Shown here: positions 1 through 5,178 of the stretch, in pieces
Position numbering within the stretch: position 1 is the first letter of the stretch
How the letters are laid out: every line of letters starts with the position of its first letter
Source: Anaerolineae bacterium
Lineage (GTDB): Bacteria > Chloroflexota > Anaerolineae > JAAYZQ01
Reading direction: 5' to 3'
NCBI GenBank assembly: GCA_016926595.1
Contig: JAFGOG010000515.1
Location: forward strand, 1 to 5,208
Length of the DNA stretch: 5,208 nt
Translations under genes and position numbers: made by a program
The notes under the pieces: generated by a model
What the model saw: only the letters and a program-made list of their open reading frames with translations
What the model was told of the DNA's origin: nothing
The model's database searches: none

Positions 1-89
1 AGTGGATTTGCAGGCCATAATTCTACCACAGAACGACGGGGTGAGTCACTTTTCTCGAACGGATGACAATATTCGGCCAGCACAGCAGC

Positions 90-356
90 TTAGGCACTTT
101 GCGGCCTTGTTACTCGCTTGGCTCGCCCGGATGGAATAGCGGGCGCGATCGGCATGACGTAGGTCTCTGTTTTCAACCTGCGCCGAATTTCTGACGGTGA
201 CGCAACCTCGAAGAAGCCTTCCACCGCCTCAACCAGATTCAGCCGGGCCTCCTCGACCGTTCCACCCTGGCTGACAACGTCGAGCTCCGGGCAAGTAGCG
301 ACGTAGCCGTCTCCTTAACGCTCGATTACGGCGGTCAACTGTCGCACTTTATCCAT
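90..356 (-). pseudogene. hicB: HicB-family antitoxin, broken by an in-frame stop at codon 14
   Basis: Read from the ATG at 356-354, this frame encodes 88 codons of a HicB-like (type II toxin-antitoxin) protein interrupted once, by TAA at 317-315 (codon 14). Before the stop comes MDKVRQLTAVIER; after it GDGYVATCPELDVVSQG, then TVEEARLNLVEAVEGFF, then SPSEIRRRL. These are the usual HicB landmarks: an RNase-H-like strand with the G-D-G-Y-V-A turn, the C-P-E-L-D segment, and the T-V-E-E-A helix. In family members the position of the stop is usually Glu (R-E-G-D-G), so one G-to-T change of GAA would explain it. The frame is otherwise intact to the TAA at 92-90. AGGGAG at 369-364 gives a good ribosome binding site 7 bases before the ATG. 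No ATG or GTG follows soon enough after the stop to rescue the fold. HicB normally neutralises the HicA mRNA interferase; no HicA-like reading frame is visible in positions 1-89, where it would often sit. The family call is by motif recognition only. Confidence 0.8.
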
Positions 357-375
357 GTCGTCTCTCCCTACACAA

Positions 376-404
376 CAGGGGGAATCTCTGTCAGACTCCC
401 CCTG
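376..404. repeat. Inverted repeat / hairpin upstream of the hicB pseudogene
   Basis: CAGGGGGA (376-383) is a perfect inverted match to TCCCCCTG (397-404). A further 3-bp inner stem, TCT (385-387) with AGA (393-395), follows after one mismatch. There is no T-tract on either side, so it is not a classical terminator. It lies 20 bases upstream of the hicB start codon and could be a 5' leader structure, an operator or a repeat fragment. Parts of it recur at 1509-1569. Confidence 0.6.
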
Positions 405-462
405 CTTCCATGCTCAATTGGTTGATTCGCCAAGTCAGTCGGGTTCTTTCCGGTAACTTGAC

Positions 463-497
463 ATAACTGCCCCCCAAGGGACCTTGGGGGCAGTTAT
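463..497. repeat. Strong hairpin, near-perfect 15-bp inverted repeat
   Basis: The left arm, ATAACTG followed by six C and AAG (463-478), pairs with CTT followed by five G and CAGTTAT (483-497). One C is bulged and the loop is four bases (479-482). This is the most stable-looking simple hairpin in the window. No T-run follows on either strand, so it does not fit a standard intrinsic terminator. It lies between the toxin gene's 3' end and the hicB pseudogene. It could be a transcript-end stabiliser, a bidirectional Rho-assisted terminator, or a repeat element. Confidence 0.75.
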
Positions 498-557
498 TGT
501 CGCCACATTAACAAAACTGCAATCCCAACGCTGACATCATACCACAAATTCTGTCCA

Positions 558-576
558 GGTCGTAGCAGGTACGACC
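558..576 (-). terminator. Hairpin directly after the toxin stop codon; weak terminator candidate
   Basis: GGTCGTA (558-564) and TACGACC (570-576) form a perfect 7-bp stem with a 5-base loop. It begins at the base next to the toxin's TAG (579-577), as expected for a transcript-end structure. On the minus strand the following sequence holds only a short T run (GAATTTGTGG), so termination by this hairpin alone would be weak. The position supports a role at the 3' end of the toxin-antitoxin mRNA; the mechanism is an inference. Confidence 0.5.
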
Positions 577-1071
577 CTACCCATCGCTTTCGCGAGCCAG
601 CAACAGGGCATGGTCGCAAACAGCGTCGCTCAGGTAGAACCCGGCGGTCTGGCGCAAAGCCTCAAGGTAAGGGCGGACAGCTTTGATCACGCCATGTGAC
701 TTGGCATCCAAGAGGATGCCTACGACGCCAACCACTCTCAGCCCAAACCGCTGGGCAGCTCGCCGGCCTTCGCGTTCATCCAGAAGCACCAGATCGGCTT
801 CGAGTTCCAGGGCCAGTGCGATCGTTTCCGCTTCGCCTCGGTCCAGATCACGCTCCAGGGCAGTGACTAGTGCCCGGTTCTGCACGGTGTGGTGCTCGAT
901 CCACTCTGCACTGTCCACCTCATCGCGCCCCGGCCAGCGCTTACCGCTAGCGTTGAGCTCCCCCCACACGCCTTGAGCAATGTGCAACTCACCGTATAAG
1001 TGATGCAGGAGGTCGAACTGCCCAATGGCAGCCAGGCTGGTCAGGGGTGATGTATTGCTGACGACGATCAT
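577..1071 (-). CDS. DUF3368 PIN-like toxin of a toxin-antitoxin pair
   Basis: This 164-residue protein is the usual length for DUF3368, a family related to PIN-domain ribonucleases and commonly the toxin partner of UPF0175 proteins. The N-terminus has the family's V-V-S-N-T-S-P-L motif (residues 3-10); the Asn at 6 sits where many PIN proteins carry the first acidic residue, and Asn is common here in DUF3368. The central LDRGEAETIALALE (76-89) supplies the conserved G-E-x-E, and DLVLLDEREGRRAA (93-106) gives the second acidic cluster around Asp98/Glu99. The segment GLRVVGVVGILLDAKSHG (110-127), followed by a C-terminal GFYLSDAV (144-151), is typical of the family. The likely role is a cytoplasmic metal-dependent RNase that slows growth when free of antitoxin; this is from family knowledge and its activity is not shown here. 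The ATG at 1071 overlaps the antitoxin's TGA (ATGA), implying translational coupling. No frameshift or missing end is seen, so it looks intact. Confidence 0.88.
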   Translation of the reverse strand: MIVVSNTSPLTSLAAIGQFDLLHHLYGELHIAQGVWGELNASGKRWPGRDEVDSAEWIEHHTVQNRALVTALERDLDRGEAETIALALELEADLVLLDEREGRRAAQRFGLRVVGVVGILLDAKSHGVIKAVRPYLEALRQTAGFYLSDAVCDHALLLARESDG

Positions 1072-1325
1072 AACCGGCCTAGCTCGTGCAGCGTGGCCGC
1101 ATCCTCATCCAGATCGGCCTCGTCGTAGTGAGGCGGGATGCGACGGGAAGCCAGAACCTGGCGGAACTCCCACAAGGCCATCCCGGCCAACTCCCGCGCC
1201 TTACCAATGGACAGACGCCCCTGAGCGTACAAATGGACCGCCATCTCAACCTTTAGCTCGGAAGGCGATAACCTTGCTGAGTCTAGAACATCCTGAGAGA
1301 CTTCCAGAACCTGAACAGCGCTCAT
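1068..1325 (-). CDS. UPF0175-family antitoxin
   Basis: This 85-residue protein precedes and overlaps the DUF3368 toxin by 4 bases, the usual antitoxin-first order. The core LYAQGRLSIGKARELAG (32-48) followed by MALWEF (49-54) is the UPF0175 signature, a small helix-turn-helix region that probably binds the operon's own promoter. The acidic C-terminal tail, YDEADLDEDAATLHEL (67-82), is the likely toxin-binding part. I start the gene at the ATG at 1325-1323. It has AAGGAA 7 bases upstream (1338-1333), and the alignment to family members begins with the VQVLEVSQDVLDS strand-helix. A TTG ten codons earlier (1355-1353) is open but lacks a good ribosome binding site and would extend into the inverted repeat that I take as the operator. 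Family assignment is by motif recognition; DNA binding and autoregulation are inferred. Confidence 0.87.
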   Translation of the reverse strand: MSAVQVLEVSQDVLDSARLSPSELKVEMAVHLYAQGRLSIGKARELAGMALWEFRQVLASRRIPPHYDEADLDEDAATLHELGRL

Positions 1326-1332
1326 TCTGCCG

Positions 1333-1338
1333 TTCCTT
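1333..1338 (-). promoter_or_regulatory. Ribosome binding site that fixes the antitoxin start
   Basis: On the minus strand this reads AAGGAA, within GGAAAGGAA, 7 bases before the ATG at 1325. It favours the 85-residue product over the longer TTG-initiated reading. Confidence 0.7.
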
Positions 1339-1354
1339 TCCAGTTTGTCAGCCA

Positions 1355-1381
1355 ACTGAATCTCGACCGTGATTCAGTATA
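1355..1381 (-). promoter_or_regulatory. Toxin-antitoxin promoter with overlapping inverted-repeat operator
   Basis: On the minus strand TGGTATACT (1384-1376) is an extended -10 element (TGn plus TATACT). No good -35 is visible; TTCGGC at 1405-1400 is the nearest and is poor, which suits an extended -10 promoter. ACTGAATC (1355-1362) and GATTCAGT (1371-1378) form a perfect 8-bp inverted repeat with 8 bases between, spanning the -10 end and the expected start site. The two half-sites are 16 bases apart centre to centre, so they would face the same side of about one and a half helical turns. A protein bound here would block RNA polymerase, the normal logic of antitoxin autoregulation. A second palindrome, TGGGCCCA, lies just upstream at 1389-1396. 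Confidence 0.68.
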
Positions 1382-1740
1382 CCACATTTGGGCCCATCTG
1401 CCGAATTGGCTTAAGTCGAGCGACGAGCCATGCTCACGCAGCACCCGCTTGATCATCGTCGTCCGTTTTTGGCCCAGACATCTACCTACCTTGGGCCCTC
1501 GAGTACATCACAAAACAGGGGAACCTGCCCTCAGGCCGGTTCATGGAATATAACACAATGCCCCTGCTTAACATAACTCCTGTGCCCCAAAGGAACTCAT
1601 GTAACGGGACTGTCGACTGCCTCTTCCTCGATAGCCGACACGGCCGATCCCCCTGTGACCGCCATTTTGCAGCTCTGGCTTCGTCGCACGCAGCTGCAAA
1701 CTACAGCGGTCGGTCTGGGGAAGTGGCCTTCCTCGATCGG
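1382..1740. other. Intergenic stretch with no credible gene
   Basis: No protein-coding gene is supported here. The 3' part (1632-1743) is taken up by a long interrupted inverted repeat. The middle (1509-1592) contains short motifs that recur, in the same order, at 371-484 on the other side of the toxin-antitoxin cassette. GGGCCC palindromes occur at 1390-1395 and 1493-1498. A minus-strand frame at 1507-1322 is open for 61 sense codons and gives protein-like sequence (KRTTMIKRVLREHGSS), but it runs through the antitoxin promoter and matches no family I know. It might be a fragment of a displaced gene. Confidence 0.5.
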
Positions 1741-1743
1741 CTA
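1632..1743. repeat. Long interrupted inverted repeat abutting the ATPase stop codon
   Basis: Five blocks pair in nested order. TAGCCGA (1632-1638) pairs with TCGGCTA (1737-1743). GGCC (1642-1645) pairs with GGCC (1725-1728). CCCC (1649-1652) pairs with GGGG (1717-1720). GACCGC (1657-1662) pairs with GCGGTC (1706-1711). TTTGCAGCT (1666-1674) pairs with AGCTGCAAA (1692-1700). About 30 base pairs form over 112 bases, with small internal loops and a 17-base terminal loop. The right end overlaps the ATPase's TAG. There is no T-tract after the hairpin, so it is not a standard terminator. It may be a palindromic miniature element or a transcript-end structure for the transporter operon. Confidence 0.55.
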
Positions 1744-2433
1744 GGCTTGAGACTGGACGACTGAGCCATCCTGGAAATGGACAATCCGGTCGGCGCAGGC
1801 CGCAACCGAGCTGTCATGAGTCACCAGCAGGATCGTGATGCCGCTGTCACGGTTCAGTTGCCGCAGGAGCTGCACCACCTCCTCACCGGCCTTGCTGTCC
1901 AGGTTGCCGGTCGGCTCGTCGGCCAAGATCAGCCGGGGATGGTTGATCAGCGCGCGGGCGATAGCGACCCTCTGCTGCTCCCCGCCTGAGAGTTGGCCGG
2001 GCAGATGATTGCCCCGGTTCTCAAGGCCCACGGCCCCAAGGAGCTCACGGCTCCGCGCTTGCAGGTCGAACTTGAGCCCTCGCCGGTAGGGGATCAAGGG
2101 CAACATCACATTCTCCAACGCGGTGAGCGTCGGCACGAGGTTGAAGAGTTGGAAGACAAAGCCAATCGTTCTCCGTCGAAAGTCGGCCAGCGCGTCACCC
2201 CGCAGCGTGCTGATGTCGACATCGTCGACCACTACCCGCCCCGCGGTCGGCGCGTCCAGCGTGCCGATCAAGTTGAGCAGCGTGGACTTGCCGGAGCCGG
2301 AGGGACCCTGGACGGCCACGAACTCGCCCCGTGATACGGCCAGAGAGACATCGTTGACGGCCTGCACAGGGGCGTCGCCGTCGTAGCGCTTGCTCAAGCC
2401 TTCTGTCCGCACGATCGATTCCGTCTGTGTCAT
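1741..2433 (-). CDS. ABC transporter ATP-binding protein, LolD/MacB/FtsE type
   Basis: This 230-residue protein is a complete nucleotide-binding domain of the class that pairs with FtsX-like permeases. In order it has Walker A GPSGSGKST (43-51), Q-loop Gln95 in FVFQLFN, signature LSGGEQQR (148-155), Walker B LILADEP (168-174, catalytic Glu173), D-loop NLDS (177-180) and switch His206 in VTHD. The sequence around VFQLFNLVPTLTALENVMLP (93-112) is typical of the LolD/MacB subgroup. It would bind the cytoplasmic side of the permease encoded just upstream and hydrolyse ATP to drive it. The ATG at 2433 is chosen because the protein then starts at the family's normal position and GGAGGT (2447-2442) lies 8 bases before it. 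The same frame stays open much further upstream, to about 3441, but there it only shadows the permease gene. The gene follows the permease stop by 20 bases, so the two form one operon. No residue needed for catalysis is missing. Confidence 0.97.
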   Translation of the reverse strand: MTQTESIVRTEGLSKRYDGDAPVQAVNDVSLAVSRGEFVAVQGPSGSGKSTLLNLIGTLDAPTAGRVVVDDVDISTLRGDALADFRRRTIGFVFQLFNLVPTLTALENVMLPLIPYRRGLKFDLQARSRELLGAVGLENRGNHLPGQLSGGEQQRVAIARALINHPRLILADEPTGNLDSKAGEEVVQLLRQLNRDSGITILLVTHDSSVAACADRIVHFQDGSVVQSQA

Positions 2434-2441
2434 CGCCTCCC

Positions 2442-2447
2442 ACCTCC
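2442..2447 (-). promoter_or_regulatory. Ribosome binding site of the ATPase gene
   Basis: GGAGGT on the minus strand, 8 bases before the ATG at 2433 and inside the 20-base gap after the permease stop. It marks the true start within a much longer open frame. Confidence 0.85.
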
Positions 2448-2453
2448 GCGGAT

Positions 2454-4988
2454 CTACTCGTAGCGCAGGGCCTCGGCCGGCGGTACCCGCGCGGCAAGCC
2501 GGGCAGGATAGAGCGCCGCCAGGGCGCCCACCAGCCCCGCCACGCCCGTCGCGACCAGGGCGATCGCAACCGACGCCGGCGAGAGCTCCCTGTACAGGTA
2601 CAGCCCCGCACCGCAACCCACCAACGCCCCCACCAAGCCGCCGGCGAGGCCAACCAGCAGCCCCTCCAGCACAAACAGGCGGGCTACCGACACGCTTCGC
2701 CAGCCGACGGCCTTCAGGACGCCAATCTCGTGACGCCGCTCCACGAGGCTGCCCAGCAATCCGTTGGCCGTGGAAAGCGCCGCCAGGGCAAAGCCGATCC
2801 CGACGATGGCGTAGTGAAATCCCTGCACGCGCACCAGGATGAACTCGCCCAGCAGCGTCCCACTCAACATGCCGCGCTGGCCCAGCGTCACCGCCAGCAA
2901 AAGAACCAACAGCGCCGCCGACAATGCCGAAGTGACCGCTGTGAGAAACGTCCTGGACGGCCGGCGCATCAGGTTGCTCCAGCCGTACGAGGCCAGGCTT
3001 CTCGCGGGCAAAGACCGGCATGCATGGCGCACGTCTGCCTGCTGGATGCTGGGCAGGGGAGGCACGCGGCTCGCCCTCCAGATCAGGGGCAGGCCGGCGG
3101 CGCACACCAATGTTAGCACCAGGGCCGGGAGGCCCAGCAGGAGGGGCAGGGCGGGCGCCTGCCAGCCGACGACCCGGCTGAGCCCCCAGGCCCCGGCCGT
3201 TCCCACGGTAACCGAGGCTGCCCCGATCAGCAGCAGCCGGCCGGTCAGGTAGGCCATGACGCTGTGCGTCCGCCAACCCAGCGCCTTCTGGAGCGCGATC
3301 TGCCGCCGCTGCGCCAACGCCTCCGCCCAGGTCAGATCCAGGGCAAAGAGCGCCCCGGCGATGAGCATGGCGCCGATCAGCAGCCAGCTCCCGGCCTGGA
3401 TGCCTTCCCGATAGACCAGGTTCACCCCCTTCTTGATCCACTGCTCCTCGACGTAGCCAATGCCCGGCACGAGCACCAGGACGCGGCTGGGCGATGAACC
3501 GACCACGATGTCGACGTCAAGGTCCGTGCTGTTGGCAATCTCAATGGCCACGGCTTCGATCTTGCGCTGCGAGGCCGGGCCGAGATCCTCGATCCCGCCG
3601 ACCTTGATGCGGATCGCGCTGATGGCGTCCTCTCCGCGTAGGGCACGTGCGGCCTCCAGGGTGGTCAGCAGCAGAGGCGGCGGCTGAATGTAACCGGCGG
3701 GGTTGAGAGTGGGCGCGACTTCGCGCGGTGGGTCCACCGGACGACCCTGCTCGTCGTAGCGCAGTTGAGCAACAGGCGGGAAGTATGTCTCTAGCGGTAC
3801 ACGGGTCATGTCCGCTGGTTTTGGCAGGCGCTCAATGTCAAAGACACCCTCTGCACTGATGCGATACACGGCATCCAACTGAGTTTCTACATCCCCGGAG
3901 GTTATGATCTTGCGATACGATGGCCCTCCAAAGGCCGTCTCGCGAATCTCGGGTATCGCAACCTCGAGGGCCAGTCCGTCGTAAGCGAAAGGAGGCGTGG
4001 TTTCCTCATAGGCTACCGGTGCAGGCGACGCCTGCAGCCCATCCCCTTCTGCGCCACTTCCGGCTCGCAAGCTGTCCAACACCCAGTGGTAGATCTGGCT
4101 GTCGTCAAACTCCTGCACGTTGAGCAGCTCAGAACCCAGTGTTGCCAGATACGTGTTGCCGCCCTGTGTCATGATAGAGTCCAGGCCAAGTTGCTCATCG
4201 GGCAGGCTCAACCGCCGAAATTCAGTGCGGAGGTTGAGATGGACATACGGGGTGACATTGATCAACGCCGGCACCTTGATTCTTGGTGCGCCTGACTTGA
4301 ACAGCGATCCCACGTAGGTTCCGAGCTGGATCGGTTCGTCTGCTCTGATGTATTGGCCTTCGACCAGAGCCTGTTCGAGCCCCATTAGCGCGGCCTCCTG
4401 TTGAGGATCGATGCCGGCTAGTAGCAGTGGGGTGAACAGATAGGCCCTCACGTCAGAGGAAAGAGGCTGTGCGACGGGACCATTGGTCGGCGCCAGGCCA
4501 TAGGTGGTGCTGGGATCGGCATAGTAGTACGTGCGGATGGTGTCAGTGTACAGCTGGGTTCCGTCGTCGATGACGATCTGTTCCTCCAGCAGGTAGGCTC
4601 CCGACGCGGTCAGTTGCCCGAGGCTATCGGTAAGGAAGAGATTGGGGACATAACCAACCGTGGCGATAGGAGCTGCCACCTCTACGCCTGGGATGTTTCT
4701 GATTGCGTCGTATTGCTGGAAGCTGATCCCACCCCAGATGCCGGAAAGGTGATTGGCCTCCACCAGGCCGTATTTCTCCTCGATGGATATGCGCGCACCC
4801 CCCGGCCGGACCAGGATATCATAGGAACCGCGCCAATACTCCCGCAACTGGCGGTCGGCGGTCAACAGCGTGGTCTGTGAACCGGCTGCGACCAGGAGGC
4901 CGCCCATCGTGACGACCACCAGCCCGACTGCCAGGAGAGCGGCGCGCAAGCCACCTCGCCAGATCGAGCGGACTGTCCAGGACCACAT
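2454..4988 (-). CDS. ABC transporter permease with two FtsX-like membrane units and a large extracytoplasmic domain
   Basis: This 844-residue membrane protein is the partner of the ATPase that follows it. By eye it has eight membrane segments: one near 14-36, three at about 533-553, 581-604 and 613-638, then four at about 680-702, 724-746, 771-798 and 806-829. Between the first and second lies an extracytoplasmic domain of about 490 residues (40-530) of the MacB-core type, with a Pro/Gly/Ala-rich stretch near 310-335. Each FtsX unit carries the cytoplasmic coupling-helix motif: RRQIALQKALGWR (561-573) and RRHEIGVLKAVGWR (751-764). The C-terminus YPARLAARVPPAEALRYE (827-844) is the classic FtsX-family ending. 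The second unit has only about 20 residues between its first two membrane segments, so the fusion is asymmetric. The start ATG at 4988 has GAGGGA 9 bases upstream (5003-4998) and leaves the first membrane segment near the N-terminus, as usual. Likely roles are export of a lipid, peptide or drug, or control of an envelope enzyme; the substrate cannot be told from sequence. Confidence 0.95.
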   Translation of the reverse strand: MWSWTVRSIWRGGLRAALLAVGLVVVTMGGLLVAAGSQTTLLTADRQLREYWRGSYDILVRPGGARISIEEKYGLVEANHLSGIWGGISFQQYDAIRNIPGVEVAAPIATVGYVPNLFLTDSLGQLTASGAYLLEEQIVIDDGTQLYTDTIRTYYYADPSTTYGLAPTNGPVAQPLSSDVRAYLFTPLLLAGIDPQQEAALMGLEQALVEGQYIRADEPIQLGTYVGSLFKSGAPRIKVPALINVTPYVHLNLRTEFRRLSLPDEQLGLDSIMTQGGNTYLATLGSELLNVQEFDDSQIYHWVLDSLRAGSGAEGDGLQASPAPVAYEETTPPFAYDGLALEVAIPEIRETAFGGPSYRKIITSGDVETQLDAVYRISAEGVFDIERLPKPADMTRVPLETYFPPVAQLRYDEQGRPVDPPREVAPTLNPAGYIQPPPLLLTTLEAARALRGEDAISAIRIKVGGIEDLGPASQRKIEAVAIEIANSTDLDVDIVVGSSPSRVLVLVPGIGYVEEQWIKKGVNLVYREGIQAGSWLLIGAMLIAGALFALDLTWAEALAQRRQIALQKALGWRTHSVMAYLTGRLLLIGAASVTVGTAGAWGLSRVVGWQAPALPLLLGLPALVLTLVCAAGLPLIWRASRVPPLPSIQQADVRHACRSLPARSLASYGWSNLMRRPSRTFLTAVTSALSAALLVLLLAVTLGQRGMLSGTLLGEFILVRVQGFHYAIVGIGFALAALSTANGLLGSLVERRHEIGVLKAVGWRSVSVARLFVLEGLLVGLAGGLVGALVGCGAGLYLYRELSPASVAIALVATGVAGLVGALAALYPARLAARVPPAEALRYE

Positions 4989-5116
4989 CTGACACTATCC
5001 CTCGCGAAGTCAGCCTTTCGCCATCTCACCGACTGGGCGACACGCCGGAGTCTCAGGTTGGGGAAGGTCCGTCAATTGCGCTGTTAGCCTGCCGCGCTGT
5101 CACCCAGAGTAACCGT
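4989..5116 (-). other. Probable 5' leader of the transporter operon
   Basis: The stretch between the candidate -10 and the permease ATG shows no gene. It carries two GCGCTGT copies (5078-5084 and 5094-5100), 16 bases apart; CGCTGT occurs a third time at 5161-5166. A short GGCG/CGCC dyad lies at 5036-5046. These could be regulator sites, but nothing here matches a known riboswitch or operator. Confidence 0.3.
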
Positions 5117-5122
5117 AGTATA
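5117..5122 (-). promoter_or_regulatory. Candidate -10 box for the transporter operon
   Basis: The minus strand reads TATACT, within the palindrome AGTATACT (5117-5124). No convincing -35 is found at 16-18 bases upstream, and the predicted leader would be about 120 bases. It is the best minus-strand -10 in the intergenic region, but the support is modest. Confidence 0.35.
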
Positions 5123-5145
5123 CTCCTGGTATTATGGATTTTGTG

Positions 5146-5161
5146 GGTGGTTGACACCACC
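5146..5161. promoter_or_regulatory. Inverted repeat over the plus-strand -35; candidate operator
   Basis: GGTGGT (5146-5151) and ACCACC (5156-5161) are perfect inverted copies with a 4-base spacer, centred on the TTGACA box. A related palindrome, CCACC-A-GGTGG (5188-5198), lies just past the expected start site. Two similar sites bracketing a promoter suggest a repressor, but which protein binds is unknown. Confidence 0.4.
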
Positions 5162-5178
5162 GCTGTTTGTGATAAGGT
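5151..5178 (+). promoter_or_regulatory. Plus-strand promoter directed out of the right edge
   Basis: TTGACA (5151-5156) is a consensus -35. After 16 bases comes TAAGGT (5173-5178), preceded by TGA, which acts as an extended -10 (TGn). The -10 itself is a poor match to TATAAT. The promoter points away from the transporter operon, so a divergent gene, possibly its regulator, probably begins just beyond the window. A GTG at 5195-5197 could be its start but only four codons are visible. Confidence 0.5.

Noticed and set aside
1..18. Possible start of a minus-strand gene (ATG at 18) preceded by TGGTAGAAT
   Set aside because: Only six codons remain before the window edge, there is no ribosome binding site, and the sequence does not resemble HicA.
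458..486. TTGACA at 458-463 as a plus-strand -35 box
   Set aside because: No -10-like hexamer lies 16-18 bases downstream; that region is the strong hairpin, and no plus-strand gene follows.
1326..1355. TTG start extending the UPF0175 antitoxin by ten residues
   Set aside because: It lacks a suitable ribosome binding site and runs into the operator-like repeat, while the ATG at 1325 has AAGGAA at 7 bases.
683..1372. Plus-strand open frames opposite the toxin and antitoxin genes
   Set aside because: They are Ser/Arg/Pro-rich shadows of two recognised minus-strand genes.
1543..1764. 73-codon plus-strand open frame
   Set aside because: It covers the palindromic element and the antisense 3' end of the ATPase gene, has no ribosome binding site, and gives no recognisable protein.
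2390..3252. Several plus-strand open frames opposite the permease and ATPase genes
   Set aside because: They are Arg/Pro/Gln-rich antisense shadows of well-supported genes in GC-rich DNA and show no known motifs.
2434..3441. Long N-terminal extension of the ATPase frame on the minus strand
   Set aside because: It is a high-GC shadow frame inside the permease gene, with no domain content. The ATG at 2433 has a strong ribosome binding site and gives the normal family length.
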